Positions 43,391 to 52,828 of a DNA stretch of 64,000 bases are shown piece by piece (the first letter of the stretch is position 1; each line of letters opens with the position of its first letter). Both the position numbers and the translations under genes were made by a program. The stretch lies in assembly GCF_000233695.2 (NCBI RefSeq), contig NZ_CM001488.1, positions 2,536,279 through 2,600,278 of the forward strand. Reading direction: 5' to 3'. The notes beneath the pieces are model-generated. The model had not been told where the DNA came from. It saw nothing but the letters and a program-made list of their open reading frames with translations, and did no database searches. The DNA comes from Desulfobacter postgatei 2ac9. GTDB lineage: Bacteria > Desulfobacterota > Desulfobacteria > Desulfobacterales > Desulfobacteraceae.

Positions 43391-44166
43391 AATTTGAGCT
43401 CTCCGGGTATGCTACACACCGGGATAGGTTCCATTTTATGCCGGTTGGCCCGGTTGAATTTCCGGTACACTTCCAGAACATTTTTCTGATGATCTGTTAT
43501 ATCCCGGCTTTTGTCGCCGGCGTCATAGGTCATGGCCCATTCCAGTTCATCATAGGAGGCACCGATCTGGCTTTCGTCCGTACGGTTGTCTTCCCAAAGC
43601 CCGTCGGTTGGCCGGGCTGACAGTATATCCCGGCTTACACCAAGATAACGGCCTAAAGCATACACCTCGGTTTTCATCAGGTCTCCAATGGGGGATATAT
43701 CCACGCCGCCGTCTCCGTATTTGGTGTAAAATCCAACACCGAAATCCTCCACCTTGTTTCCGGTACCGGTCACGAGCATTCGGTGATGGGAGGCAAAGGC
43801 GTACAGGGTGATCATGCGAAGTCTGGCCCGGGTGTTGGCCATGGTCAGACCATCCTGAATGGCTGACGGCAAGGTTGTTTTTATCTGTTCAAACACCGGG
43901 GTCAGATTAACATCATGGCCTGTGACATTGTCATAGGTTTTGGAGAGCCAGGCAATGTGTTCGCCGGCCCGGGAGAGCTGATCCGATGCCTGGTGGATGG
44001 GCATGTTCAAGACGATTACGGGGTAACCGGTCCTTGCACATAACGTTGATGTAACAGCCGAATCAATCCCGCCGGATACGCCGATGGTGAATCCTTTTAA
44101 TCCGGATGCGTCGACATAGTCTTTCAGCCAGTTGATGATGTGGGCAGCCACTTTTTCTGCATTCAT
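43387..44166 (-). CDS. nadE: NAD+ synthetase
   Basis: Makes NAD from deamido-NAD and ATP. The PP-loop SGGIDSAV (about 34-41) and GTGNKVEDFGVGFYTKYGDGGVD motif are present. At 259 residues it is the ammonia-dependent type without a glutaminase domain. Start set at 44166 because AAGGAAAAAAT precedes it; a frame to 44181 is also open. Overlaps the SpoU methyltransferase gene's stop. Confidence 0.94.
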   Translation of the reverse strand: MNAEKVAAHIINWLKDYVDASGLKGFTIGVSGGIDSAVTSTLCARTGYPVIVLNMPIHQASDQLSRAGEHIAWLSKTYDNVTGHDVNLTPVFEQIKTTLPSAIQDGLTMANTRARLRMITLYAFASHHRMLVTGTGNKVEDFGVGFYTKYGDGGVDISPIGDLMKTEVYALGRYLGVSRDILSARPTDGLWEDNRTDESQIGASYDELEWAMTYDAGDKSRDITDHQKNVLEVYRKFNRANRHKMEPIPVCSIPGELKL

Positions 44167-44771
44167 ATTTTTTCCTTGCATGGATGGCGCGCTTGGGTTT
44201 CCAAATCCCGGCAGGCAGACTGCCGGGTGTATTCATACAGGATGATGGAGGCGGCCACGCTGACATTCAGGCTCTGGGAGCGCCCGTACTGCGGAATGGT
44301 CAGCCGTTTTACTTCCGGGAACAGGTCCGGTTCAAAGCTGAGGCCGAATTCCTCATGACCAAAGACAAAAGCGCTTTTTTCAGGCAGGGCCACATCCATT
44401 ACCGGATCTCCCTGACCCGGTTCAAGTATAAATGGGGTGTATCCCCTTTCAAGAAGTTCGGCGTAACACGAGATGAACCGGCTGTGGAATTTTGCCGGCA
44501 CATATTTGAATGCGCCCCTGGCAGGTGCGGGGTCAAAGAATTCGGTGCCGATAAGATGAACCTCATGGCAGCCAAAAGCTTCTGAACTTCTGAATATTTT
44601 GCCGATGTTAAAGGTGGGTTTCAGGCCGTCCAGAACAAGGATGCATTTGTGAATGCCCGGCGTGGCCAGGCGGTTTTTATTCCGGTGGCGACGGAACCGG
44701 CGTCTTGCCTCTTCTTTTGCATCCTTGATCATCATTCTTGCCTTATATGAGCCCATAACCTTTTTTCCCAA
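44163..44771 (-). CDS. SpoU/TrmH-family RNA 2'-O-methyltransferase
   Basis: 202 residues. SPOUT motif 1 (FNIGKIFRSSEAFG), motif 2 (AFVFGHEEFGLS) and motif 3 (IPQYGRSQSLNVSVAASIILYEY) are all clear, forming the knotted SAM site. A basic N-terminus (RRRFRRHRNKNR) fits RNA binding. The tRNA or rRNA target cannot be told. Same strand as nadE, 4-nt overlap. Confidence 0.92.
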   Translation of the reverse strand: MGKKVMGSYKARMMIKDAKEEARRRFRRHRNKNRLATPGIHKCILVLDGLKPTFNIGKIFRSSEAFGCHEVHLIGTEFFDPAPARGAFKYVPAKFHSRFISCYAELLERGYTPFILEPGQGDPVMDVALPEKSAFVFGHEEFGLSFEPDLFPEVKRLTIPQYGRSQSLNVSVAASIILYEYTRQSACRDLETQARHPCKEKI

Positions 44772-44823
44772 TTAAAATTTAAGTGTTTTGTATACACCCT
44801 TGCCGTGAAAATTGCAAAATTGT

Positions 44824-45255
44824 TTAACTGTGGTTTTTTCGAATTCCTAATACAGCCATGGTCAGGCGGGAGACGCAGATTAACTCTCCTTTATCGTTTT
44901 TAATGTCAATGTCCCATACCTGGGTCGTTCTGCCAAGGTGCAACGGTGTGGTTCGCCCCGTGACCCGTCCCCGGGATACACTTTTAATGTGATTGGCTTT
45001 GATTTCAAGACCCACGCTGTAATATCCGTCATCAAGGGTCATCTGGGAGGCGCAACTGCCAAGGGTTTCGGCCAGGACCACCGAGGCACCGCCGTGGAGG
45101 ATGCCCATGGGTTGATGGGTGCGGGTATCCACGGGCATGGAGGCGGTTAAAAAATCCTCGCCTTTTTCTTCAAACGTAATATCCAGATGACCCATCATTG
45201 TATTTTCCTTGAACCGGTTCATATCATCAATAGTGAACTCTTTTTTCCAGATCAT
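44824..45255 (-). CDS. Hotdog-fold acyl-CoA thioesterase (YdiI/PaaI-like)
   Basis: 143 residues. The catalytic Glu is in GILHGGASVVLAETLG (near residue 60), the family signature. The N-terminus MIWKKEFTIDDMNRF and MPVDTRTHQPMG are nearly those of E. coli YdiI (MenI). A hydrolase for aromatic or menaquinone-pathway CoA esters is likely but not certain. Confidence 0.9.
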   Translation of the reverse strand: MIWKKEFTIDDMNRFKENTMMGHLDITFEEKGEDFLTASMPVDTRTHQPMGILHGGASVVLAETLGSCASQMTLDDGYYSVGLEIKANHIKSVSRGRVTGRTTPLHLGRTTQVWDIDIKNDKGELICVSRLTMAVLGIRKNHS

Positions 45256-45602
45256 GTTTTGTCCTTAATTGCTTTATCCTGATTTGGCCTAAACGGTTCC
45301 GGGCTTAACAAAGTGGTTTGTTCACGCCATTTTTCTTATGTTGCTATACGGATCGCATCGTTGGGTTATTACATATTGGTTTTGGATAAACTTTGCAATA
45401 ACGGCTGTTGTATATTTGTAAAATAGGTTTTCGTTCAGCCTCTAAGATTAAAAAAGGTGATTTTCAAATCCTTTATAATAAGGTATTGTTGAATACTCGA
45501 ATTACATTTGGGAAATTAGCGTTTGAACGCAAAGTCACCCACCTGCGGCGTTGCAGAAAAAAGTTACAATCCTGACAATCCCATTAAACAAGGAGACGCA
45601 TC
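45256..45602. other. Intergenic region before fba
   Basis: 347 nt between divergent genes; an open frame at 45523 overlaps the aldolase and is a shadow. I see no clear promoter or hairpin; AAGGAGACG is the aldolase ribosome site. Confidence 0.5.
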
Positions 45603-46634
45603 ATGCCAATCGTTAATTATCAGCAATATTGCCGGATGCTGGATAATGCCAAACAGAACAAGTTTGCATACCCGGCCATTAACACCACCTCAAGCGAAAC
45701 CATTAATGCCGCCCTTCTGGCATTCAAGGAAGCCGACAGCGACGGCATTATCCAGGTCTCCACGGGTGGCGGCAGTTTTGCCTCGGGCCTGGGGGTGGCA
45801 CAATCTTATAAAGGAGCCATTGCCCTGGCTGAATTTGCCCATGCCATGGCGGCCTATTATGATGTCAATATTGCCCTGCATACGGATCACTGTCACCCTG
45901 AATATGTTGACTCTTTTTTAATGCCCCTGATCGAAGAGACGGCAAGGCGTCGTGCCAAGGGGCTGCCCAATCTGTTCAGTTCACACATGTACGACGGATC
46001 TGCTTTGCCCATGGCGGAAAATATTGCTGCTTCAAAAAAAATTATGGAAGACTGTGTGGCCAATGACCTGATTCTGGAGATTGAAACCGGCGTGGTCGGC
46101 GGCGAGGAAGACGGCCATGATACGTCAGGGGTGAAAAAAGAAAAACTGTATACCACACCCCAGGATATGGTGATGGCTGCCAAGGAACTGGGCGCCATGG
46201 GAAGGTTTCTTTTAGCCGCCACCTTCGGCAATGTGCATGGGGTGTATAAGCCGGGTAATGTGGTGCTCAAACCCGCAATTTTAAAAGAGGGTCAGGACGC
46301 CGTGGCCAATGCGCTTGGCGCCGGCAGCCGGCTGGACCTGGTGTTTCATGGTGGGTCCGGTTCCGAATTAAAGGATATCCATGAGGCCCTTGATTATGGG
46401 GTGGTTAAGATGAATGTGGACACAGACACCCAGTACGCCTATACCCGGCCCGTTGCGGACCATATGATGAAAAATTATGATGGTGTACTCAAAATCGAAG
46501 GGGAAGTGGGTAACAAAAAAGTGTACGATCCGCGTTCCTGGGGCAAAAAAGCTGAGCGGAGCATGGCGGACAGGATCATACAGGCCTGCCGGGATTTAAG
46601 ATCCGAGGGCACTTCCCTTGGAAAAAATATCTAA
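45603..46634 (+). CDS. fba: Class II fructose-bisphosphate aldolase
   Basis: 343 residues, cytoplasmic zinc aldolase of glycolysis/gluconeogenesis. Zinc ligands: LHTDHCHP (His near 90), GNVHGVYKPG (His near 205) and LVFHGGSGS (His near 245). The GSGS/NVDTD phosphate-binding part is present. Clear AAGGAGACG ribosome site. Stands 11 nt before the ABC transporter gene but functionally unrelated. Confidence 0.95.
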   Translation: MPIVNYQQYCRMLDNAKQNKFAYPAINTTSSETINAALLAFKEADSDGIIQVSTGGGSFASGLGVAQSYKGAIALAEFAHAMAAYYDVNIALHTDHCHPEYVDSFLMPLIEETARRRAKGLPNLFSSHMYDGSALPMAENIAASKKIMEDCVANDLILEIETGVVGGEEDGHDTSGVKKEKLYTTPQDMVMAAKELGAMGRFLLAATFGNVHGVYKPGNVVLKPAILKEGQDAVANALGAGSRLDLVFHGGSGSELKDIHEALDYGVVKMNVDTDTQYAYTRPVADHMMKNYDGVLKIEGEVGNKKVYDPRSWGKKAERSMADRIIQACRDLRSEGTSLGKNI

Positions 46635-46645
46635 AGGGGGAAAGA

Positions 46646-48226
46646 GTGAAGAAGCTGTTTCTGTTTGTTTTTGCCCTGTCGTTATTTGTGATACAGGCAG
46701 CCCAGGCGTCAACCCCGAAAGATACCCTTGTCATGGCCTTTAATATAGATGAGATTATCTCACTGGATCCGGCTGAAATTTTTGAATTTGCCAATGCTGA
46801 ATATGCCGCCAACGCATACGACCGTCTGATTAACTATGATGTTGATAATGTCAGTAAGATATATCCGGGCATTGCTGAAAGTTGGGATATCTCGGATGAC
46901 GGGTTGAGCTACACATTTAAAATCAGGAAAGGTGTTACCTTTGCCTCGGGAAACACACTGTCGGCAGACGATGTCGTTTTTTCCCTTCGTCGTGTTGTCC
47001 TGCTTGACAAATCTCCGGCCTTTATTCTGACCCAGTTTGGATTTACGCCTGAAAACGTGGAAAAGACCATCGCGAAGGTGGATGATTATACGGTGAAAAT
47101 TCTTGTGGACCAGGCCTATGCCCCCACCTTTTTTCTTTACTGCCTGACCTCAACAGCCGGATCCGTTCTGGATAAAAAAGAGGTCATGGCCCATGAAAAG
47201 GACGGTGATCTTGGGTATGGCTGGCTTAAGACCGGGTATGCCGGTTCCGGGCCATATACATTAAGAACCTGGAAGGCATCGGAAATCATGATCCTTGATG
47301 CCAACAAAAATTATTGGGGGGATGCACCCAAATTGAGACGCATCATCATCCGGCATATTGCCGGATCTGCCGGCCAGCGCATGCTGCTGGAAAAAGGCGA
47401 CATTGATATGGCAAGAAACCTGACGGCGGATGATCTGAAAAATCTGGAAAAGAACAAAGATATAAAATTTCAGAAAAGGGCCAAAGGCAGGATCTACTAC
47501 CTGGGGCTGAACCAGAAAAACAAATATCTCAAGATACCTGAGGTTCGCCAGGCACTTAAGTATCTCATTGATTACAAAGGTATGGAACAGACCATCCTCA
47601 GCGGCAAGGCCACCATCCACCAGGCCTTTTTGCCGAAGAGCTTTCTGGGCGCATTGGAAGAGACGCCTTTTTCCCTTGATATTGAAAAAGCAAAAACGCT
47701 TTTGAAAAAAGCCGGTCTTGAAAACGGCTTCTGCGTCACCATGGACACAAGGAATACCGAACCCGTAACTTCCATGGCCCTTTCCATCCAATCCACTTTT
47801 GCCAAAGTCGGCATAAAACTTGAGATCATTCCCGGAGACGGCAAACAGACCCTGACCAAATACCGCGCCAGACGCCACGATATCTATATCGGAGACTGGG
47901 GGCCGGACTATATGGATCCGCACACCAATGCAGACGCCTTTGCCCGGAATCCGGACAACGCCGACGATGCAAAATCCAAACCCCTTGCCTGGAGAAATGC
48001 CTGGGATATTCCGGAGATGACCAAAAAAGCCGATGCTGCCGTACTGGAACGGGATACGGCCAAACGCGCCCGGATGTACATGGATCTCCAGCGTCAACAC
48101 CAGCAAATCTCCCCTTTTGTCATTATGTTCCAGGATATTGAGGTTGTGGCTGAAAGGGCCGATGTTAACAATTTCATTTTAGGACCCAGTTTTGACAGTA
48201 ACTTTTACCGGTATACAACCAAATAA
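46646..48226 (+). CDS. Peptide/nickel-type ABC transporter substrate-binding protein
   Basis: 526 residues, starts at GTG after GGGGGAAA. Signal peptide (LFLFVFALSLFVIQAAQAS) directs it to the periplasm. Family 5 (oligopeptide-type) fold with Y-A-N-A-YDRL and GLSYTFKIRKGVTFASG motifs. First of a five-gene uptake operon. Cargo unknown. Confidence 0.93.
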   Translation: MKKLFLFVFALSLFVIQAAQASTPKDTLVMAFNIDEIISLDPAEIFEFANAEYAANAYDRLINYDVDNVSKIYPGIAESWDISDDGLSYTFKIRKGVTFASGNTLSADDVVFSLRRVVLLDKSPAFILTQFGFTPENVEKTIAKVDDYTVKILVDQAYAPTFFLYCLTSTAGSVLDKKEVMAHEKDGDLGYGWLKTGYAGSGPYTLRTWKASEIMILDANKNYWGDAPKLRRIIIRHIAGSAGQRMLLEKGDIDMARNLTADDLKNLEKNKDIKFQKRAKGRIYYLGLNQKNKYLKIPEVRQALKYLIDYKGMEQTILSGKATIHQAFLPKSFLGALEETPFSLDIEKAKTLLKKAGLENGFCVTMDTRNTEPVTSMALSIQSTFAKVGIKLEIIPGDGKQTLTKYRARRHDIYIGDWGPDYMDPHTNADAFARNPDNADDAKSKPLAWRNAWDIPEMTKKADAAVLERDTAKRARMYMDLQRQHQQISPFVIMFQDIEVVAERADVNNFILGPSFDSNFYRYTTK

Positions 48227-48305
48227 CACGCGTGAGTTTCAAAATCGTACCATGGGCGTCCTGATGCTATACCCGAGGCGCAGATAATGCCTGCGATGTT
48301 TATTC

Positions 48306-49346
48306 ATGTCTGAACCGCTAACAAGAACAAGGCTAATCAGGACCCTGAATCAGACGATCCGGATACTGCTGATGTTGGCAACCACATTCTTAGGCCTTTT
48401 GCTGATCACTTTTCTCATTGGGAGAATTGTTCCCATTGATCCGGTTCTGGCCGTGGTCGGAGACAAAGCCTCTCCCCAGGTTTACGAAAAAGCCCGCATT
48501 GCCATGGGATTGCACCTGCCGCTGTGGAAACAGTTTTTAATCTATATCGGCAACGTGGTCACAGGCGATTTCGGCACATCCGTGCTGACGGCCAATCCTG
48601 TGATCGACGATATTTTAAGGGTTTTTCCGGCCACCTTTGAACTGGCCATCACGGCTACGATCATGGGCATTGTGTCAGGCATCCCCCTTGGCATATTTTC
48701 GGCGGTAAAGCAGGGCAGCTTTTTTGATCATGTTACGCGTGTCATCGGCTTGTTTGGCTATTCCCTGCCCATTTTCTGGCTTGGGCTCTTGGCGTTGATG
48801 TTTTTCTATGTCCGGCTTGACCTGCTGCCCGGCCCGGGCCGGGTCGATCTCTTTTATGAGGGCATTGTGATGCCTGTCACCGGCATTTTGATGATAGACA
48901 GTATTATTGCCGGGGAGTGGGAAATTTTCAGGAACGCCGTGTATCATCTGATTCTTCCGGCCTCCCTTCTCGGCTATTATTCCATGGCATATCTGTCAAG
49001 AATGACCCGCTCCTTTATGATTGAACAGCTTCGCCAGGAGTATATTCTTACTGCCCGGGTCAAAGGCGTAAAGGAGTGGAAAGTGATATGGGGGCATGCT
49101 TTAGGCAACTGTGCCATCCCGTTAATCACAGTCATCGCCCTGAGTTTCGGGAGCCTGCTTGAGGGTTCGGTGTTAACGGAAACCGTTTTTGCCTGGCCTG
49201 GCCTGGGCCTGTATCTGACCAATTCCCTGCTCAATGCCGACATGAATGCGGTTTTAGGCAGCACCATTGTTGTGGGTGCCATATTTCTGGGGGTTAACCT
49301 GTTCTCCGACGTTTTATATAAAGTGATGGACCCAAGGGCCCGTTAA
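48306..49346 (+). CDS. ABC transporter permease (DppB-like)
   Basis: 346 residues with a first helix, a periplasmic loop and several further spans. The binding-protein-dependent permease EAA-like loop is visible in RQEYILTARVKGVKEWKVIWGHAL. First of the paired permeases; 79 nt after the binding-protein gene. Confidence 0.93.
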   Translation: MSEPLTRTRLIRTLNQTIRILLMLATTFLGLLLITFLIGRIVPIDPVLAVVGDKASPQVYEKARIAMGLHLPLWKQFLIYIGNVVTGDFGTSVLTANPVIDDILRVFPATFELAITATIMGIVSGIPLGIFSAVKQGSFFDHVTRVIGLFGYSLPIFWLGLLALMFFYVRLDLLPGPGRVDLFYEGIVMPVTGILMIDSIIAGEWEIFRNAVYHLILPASLLGYYSMAYLSRMTRSFMIEQLRQEYILTARVKGVKEWKVIWGHALGNCAIPLITVIALSFGSLLEGSVLTETVFAWPGLGLYLTNSLLNADMNAVLGSTIVVGAIFLGVNLFSDVLYKVMDPRAR

Positions 49347-49365
49347 TTTTCCCAACGATATTGAA

Positions 49366-50289
49366 ATGATGACCAACAAAACACTGAAAACAGGCCGCAT
49401 GAGGGAGTGGCTTCGGGCAGATACGCCGGACTCCGCTTTCCAGGCCTGGTCCGGTCGAGCTTATCTGGGGCTTCTGGCATTCATGAAAAACCGGCTGGCA
49501 GTTTTGGGGCTGCTGATTATTGTCGCCCTGATCGTTATTGCAGTGCTTGCACCTGTCATTGCCCCCTATGACCCGGTTGAAACCGACATCGGCAACCGTC
49601 TTCAGCCATTGTCCTTTACCCACTATTTGGGTACCGATGAGATGGGACGTGATATTTTCTCCCGGATTGTTTTCGGCTCCCGACTGACCCTTTACATCAT
49701 CAGCCTTGTGGCCATCATTGCTGCCCCTGTGGGAATCCTTGTGGGTACGGTTGCAGGGTATTTCGGCGGGATCGTGGACACGGTGCTCATGCGCATCACA
49801 GATATTTTCCTGGCCTTTCCCAAGCTTATCCTGGCCCTGGCCTTTGTTTCCGCTCTGGGGCCGGGCATTGAAAACGCCGTCATTGCCATCTCCATTACCT
49901 CCTGGCCCCCTTACGCCCGAATCGCCCGGGCAGAGACCCTCACCATAAGAAATTGCGATTTCATAAAAGCCGTCAGGCTGCAGGGCGCAGGTGCGTTAAG
50001 GATTATTACCGGCCATATTATGCCCCTTTGTCTGCCTTCTCTGATTATCCGGGTTACCCTGGATATGGCAGGAATTATTCTGACGGCTGCAGGACTGGGG
50101 TTTCTGGGTCTGGGTGCCCAGCCGCCCACTCCGGAATGGGGGGCCATGACTGCCGGCGGAAGAACGTACATCATCGACCACTGGTGGTTGATCTCCATGC
50201 CCGGGAGCGCCATCTTTATTGTGAGCCTTGCATTCAACCTTCTGGGGGACGGGCTTCGTGAAGTCCTTGATCCAAGGAGTGACAACTGA
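49366..50289 (+). CDS. ABC transporter permease (DppC-like)
   Basis: 307 residues. N-terminal cytoplasmic part and multiple membrane helices; GTDEMGRDIFSRIVFGSR is the DppC signature and RNCDFIKAVRLQGAGALRII the EAA loop. Overlaps dppD-like start by 1 nt (TGATG). Partner of the permease upstream. Confidence 0.93.
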   Translation: MMTNKTLKTGRMREWLRADTPDSAFQAWSGRAYLGLLAFMKNRLAVLGLLIIVALIVIAVLAPVIAPYDPVETDIGNRLQPLSFTHYLGTDEMGRDIFSRIVFGSRLTLYIISLVAIIAAPVGILVGTVAGYFGGIVDTVLMRITDIFLAFPKLILALAFVSALGPGIENAVIAISITSWPPYARIARAETLTIRNCDFIKAVRLQGAGALRIITGHIMPLCLPSLIIRVTLDMAGIILTAAGLGFLGLGAQPPTPEWGAMTAGGRTYIIDHWWLISMPGSAIFIVSLAFNLLGDGLREVLDPRSDN

Positions 50290-51167
50290 TGACCGGCAAC
50301 ACGTCACTGCTCACGGTAACGGATCTGTCCGTGGTCTTTCCGTCTTTTAAGGGGGATGTCTGTGCGGTCAACAACATCAGCTTTTCCATGGGTAGGGAAA
50401 AATTAGGTATTGTGGGAGAGTCCGGTTCGGGAAAATCCGTAACCGGCCGGGCCGTACTGCGTCTGCTGCCGCCCTGTGCCAGGGTCAGGGCCTCTGAAAT
50501 CTCTTTGAGGGGAAAAAACCTGCTGGATTTTTCCGAAAAACAGATGAGAAAAATCAGGGGTATGGAGATCTCCATGGTCATGCAGGATCCCAAGTACTCC
50601 CTGAATCCGGTAAGAACCGTGGGGGAGCAGATACGCGAGGCCTATACCATCCATCATAAAGCCGGGAAAAAGCAGGCCCGCCAAAAAGCCTTGGATATGC
50701 TCAACGCGGTCAGGATCAGAAATCCGGAGCAGGTCTACGACCTTTATCCCCATGAGGTGTCCGGGGGCATGGGCCAGAGAATCATGATTGCCATGATGCT
50801 TATTCCCGAACCCAGTCTGCTCATCGCCGATGAACCCACTTCCGCCCTTGACGTTACGGTGCAGCTTCAGGTCCTTGCCATCCTTGATGATCTGGTCAGT
50901 GAACGGGGCATGGGCCTTATGTTTATTTCCCATGATCTTGAGCTTGTCGCCTCGTTCTGCGACAGGGTGATCATTATGTACGGCGGACAAATCATGGAAG
51001 TGCTTCCCGCCGGTAATCTTCATAAATCAAATCATCCTTACACAAAGGGATTGCTTTCTTGCCTGCCTAAAATAGACGGCACCCAGGATCGTCTGCCCAC
51101 ACTTGTCCGCGATGACGCCTGGCTTAAGCCGGCTCCAGGAGCCTTTGGCCGGGGGGCTGCGTCATGA
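50289..51167 (+). CDS. ABC transporter ATP-binding protein (DppD-like)
   Basis: 292 residues. Walker A GESGSGKS (about 38-45), ABC signature VSGGMGQR, Walker B LLIADEPTSALD and the H-loop SHD. Of the DppD type, but without the cysteine-rich C-terminal cluster; ends PGAFGRGAAS. Overlaps the next ATPase by 4 nt. Confidence 0.94.
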   Translation: MTGNTSLLTVTDLSVVFPSFKGDVCAVNNISFSMGREKLGIVGESGSGKSVTGRAVLRLLPPCARVRASEISLRGKNLLDFSEKQMRKIRGMEISMVMQDPKYSLNPVRTVGEQIREAYTIHHKAGKKQARQKALDMLNAVRIRNPEQVYDLYPHEVSGGMGQRIMIAMMLIPEPSLLIADEPTSALDVTVQLQVLAILDDLVSERGMGLMFISHDLELVASFCDRVIIMYGGQIMEVLPAGNLHKSNHPYTKGLLSCLPKIDGTQDRLPTLVRDDAWLKPAPGAFGRGAAS

Positions 51168-51940
51168 TCGTCGTTGAGAATCTCAATGTTTTTTTCGGCC
51201 ATGGCCAGGCCCGAAACCATGCGGTACGGGATGTTAATTTTACCGTGGAAAAGGGTGAAAGTTTCGGCCTGGTCGGAGAGTCCGGATCAGGCAAATCAAC
51301 GGTTCTCAATTGTATCTCGGGACTGTTGAGCCACTGGACAGGGCGTATGGAAATTGACGGCGTCAGGTTGAAGCAAAAAAGGAACATCGGGTTTTGCCGC
51401 AAAGTTCAGATGGTTTTCCAAGACCCCTACGGGTCGCTTCATCCCAGGCATACCATTGACCGGACACTCAAGGAACCTGTGAAGATAAACCGCCTTGGGG
51501 ATGCCAACCACCGGGTGGCGCGTGTGCTTGACGAGGTGGGGCTGGGGGCTGAATTCAGGTTTCGTTTTCCTCACCAGCTTTCCGGAGGGCAGCGTCAGCG
51601 CGTGGCTTTGGCCAGGGCCCTTATCCTCGATCCTGAAGTGATTCTGCTTGATGAACCCACCTCTGCCCTTGATGTCTCCATCCAGGCCGAGGTGCTTAAT
51701 CTGCTCCAGGATCTTAGAAGGGAAAAACAATTGACCTATATCCTTGTCAGCCATGATCTTGCCGTGGTCTCCCATATGTGTGATACGCTTCTGGTGATGA
51801 ACCGCGGCAAAGCTGTTGAAACCATTACCCGCAGTCAGCTTAAAAGCGGTGTGATCAAAGAAAAGTACACAAAGCAGCTTCTTGTGGCCGGCAAGGGATA
51901 TGACCGAACCGCCATTGATCTATTCCAGGATTTCAGATGA
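51164..51940 (+). CDS. ABC transporter ATP-binding protein (DppF-like)
   Basis: 258 residues. Walker A GESGSGKST, signature LSGGQRQR, Walker B ILLDEPTSALD, and the Q-loop VFQDPYGSLHPRHT typical of DppF/OppF. Last gene of the operon. Confidence 0.94.
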   Translation: MIVVENLNVFFGHGQARNHAVRDVNFTVEKGESFGLVGESGSGKSTVLNCISGLLSHWTGRMEIDGVRLKQKRNIGFCRKVQMVFQDPYGSLHPRHTIDRTLKEPVKINRLGDANHRVARVLDEVGLGAEFRFRFPHQLSGGQRQRVALARALILDPEVILLDEPTSALDVSIQAEVLNLLQDLRREKQLTYILVSHDLAVVSHMCDTLLVMNRGKAVETITRSQLKSGVIKEKYTKQLLVAGKGYDRTAIDLFQDFR

Positions 51941-52144
51941 TACCCAATGCCGCTATTTTGGAGACTGCATTGTCCCGAAAATTATGATAATATAAGTAGA
52001 AGCGTTTGATGCTGTGAGTATTTTTACGTGGTACACTTTTTGCTTTTGTTTATGCCGGCGGGCTGACATACGTTTAATGAATGGACGCGTTACCGGAATC
52101 CAAAGATGAATGTTTAATCTGAATGGGTTAATCAGGAGGATACA

Positions 52145-52828
52145 ATGAAAAACAGATATTTGAAATTTTCAACCCTAATCATGCTTGTTTGTTTTGGTTT
52201 AACCACCATACTGCCGGCTGCAGCCCTGGCAGATCGGGACTCTAAACCAGGCCACTGGCGCGGTCACGGTCCTGAAGGCAAGCACGGTCCAGGAAGGAAA
52301 CACGGTCCGGCTTTCAGGCATGTTCCGCCGGGCGGCCAAAAGGTCAGGCACAGGGGAGATGACTATTTTTTCCACAGGGGCCGCTTTTACAGGCATAGAC
52401 CTGACGGTTATTTTGGGGTGCGTCCGCCGCTGGGGATCATTGCCTACAGCCTTCCGGCCGCTGCTGTCACTGTGCTGATCGCGGGATTAACCTATTATTT
52501 GTATGATAATGTGTATTATAGAAGAGTGCCTGCCGGATATCAGGTAGTACAAGCTCCCACCCAGACGACGACCATTGTGCACACCCCTCCTGCTGTACCG
52601 ATGAATCCGGCCGATTCCGGTACCCAGGTCGTGGTAATGTCCAAAATTCTTAATGTTCGGTCCGGTCCGGGAATCAATCATGCCGTTTTGACCCAGACTT
52701 ATATGGGCAATGTTCTGATTATCCAGGGCAGTGCGTCTGACTGGTATTATGTCCGGCTTCCTGATAATACCTATGGCTGGGTCATGAAAGCGTTTGTGAC
52801 TATGCCCGACAACGGAGCCCAGGGGTAA
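52145..52828 (+). CDS. Exported SH3-domain protein with His/Gly-rich region
   Basis: 227 residues. Signal peptide (FSTLIMLVCFGLTTILPAAALA), then a GH/PG-rich stretch (about 32-95), a hydrophobic helix (AAAVTVLIAGLTYYLYD) and a bacterial SH3 domain (VVVMSKILNVRSGPGINHAVL...WVMKAFV, about 158-220) that may bind cell wall. The His/Gly-rich part resembles DUF6515 proteins. AGGAGG site 6 nt before the ATG. Overlaps the next gene by 1 nt (TAATG). Confidence 0.87.
   Translation: MKNRYLKFSTLIMLVCFGLTTILPAAALADRDSKPGHWRGHGPEGKHGPGRKHGPAFRHVPPGGQKVRHRGDDYFFHRGRFYRHRPDGYFGVRPPLGIIAYSLPAAAVTVLIAGLTYYLYDNVYYRRVPAGYQVVQAPTQTTTIVHTPPAVPMNPADSGTQVVVMSKILNVRSGPGINHAVLTQTYMGNVLIIQGSASDWYYVRLPDNTYGWVMKAFVTMPDNGAQG

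Noticed and set aside
45523-45921. 132-residue open frame overlapping the start of fba
   Set aside because: Out of frame with the aldolase, no family features, and the aldolase has the clear AAGGAGACG site.
47261-48106. 281-residue open frame on the minus strand inside the ABC binding-protein gene
   Set aside because: Shadow of a well-supported family 5 binding protein on the plus strand; no domain recognised.
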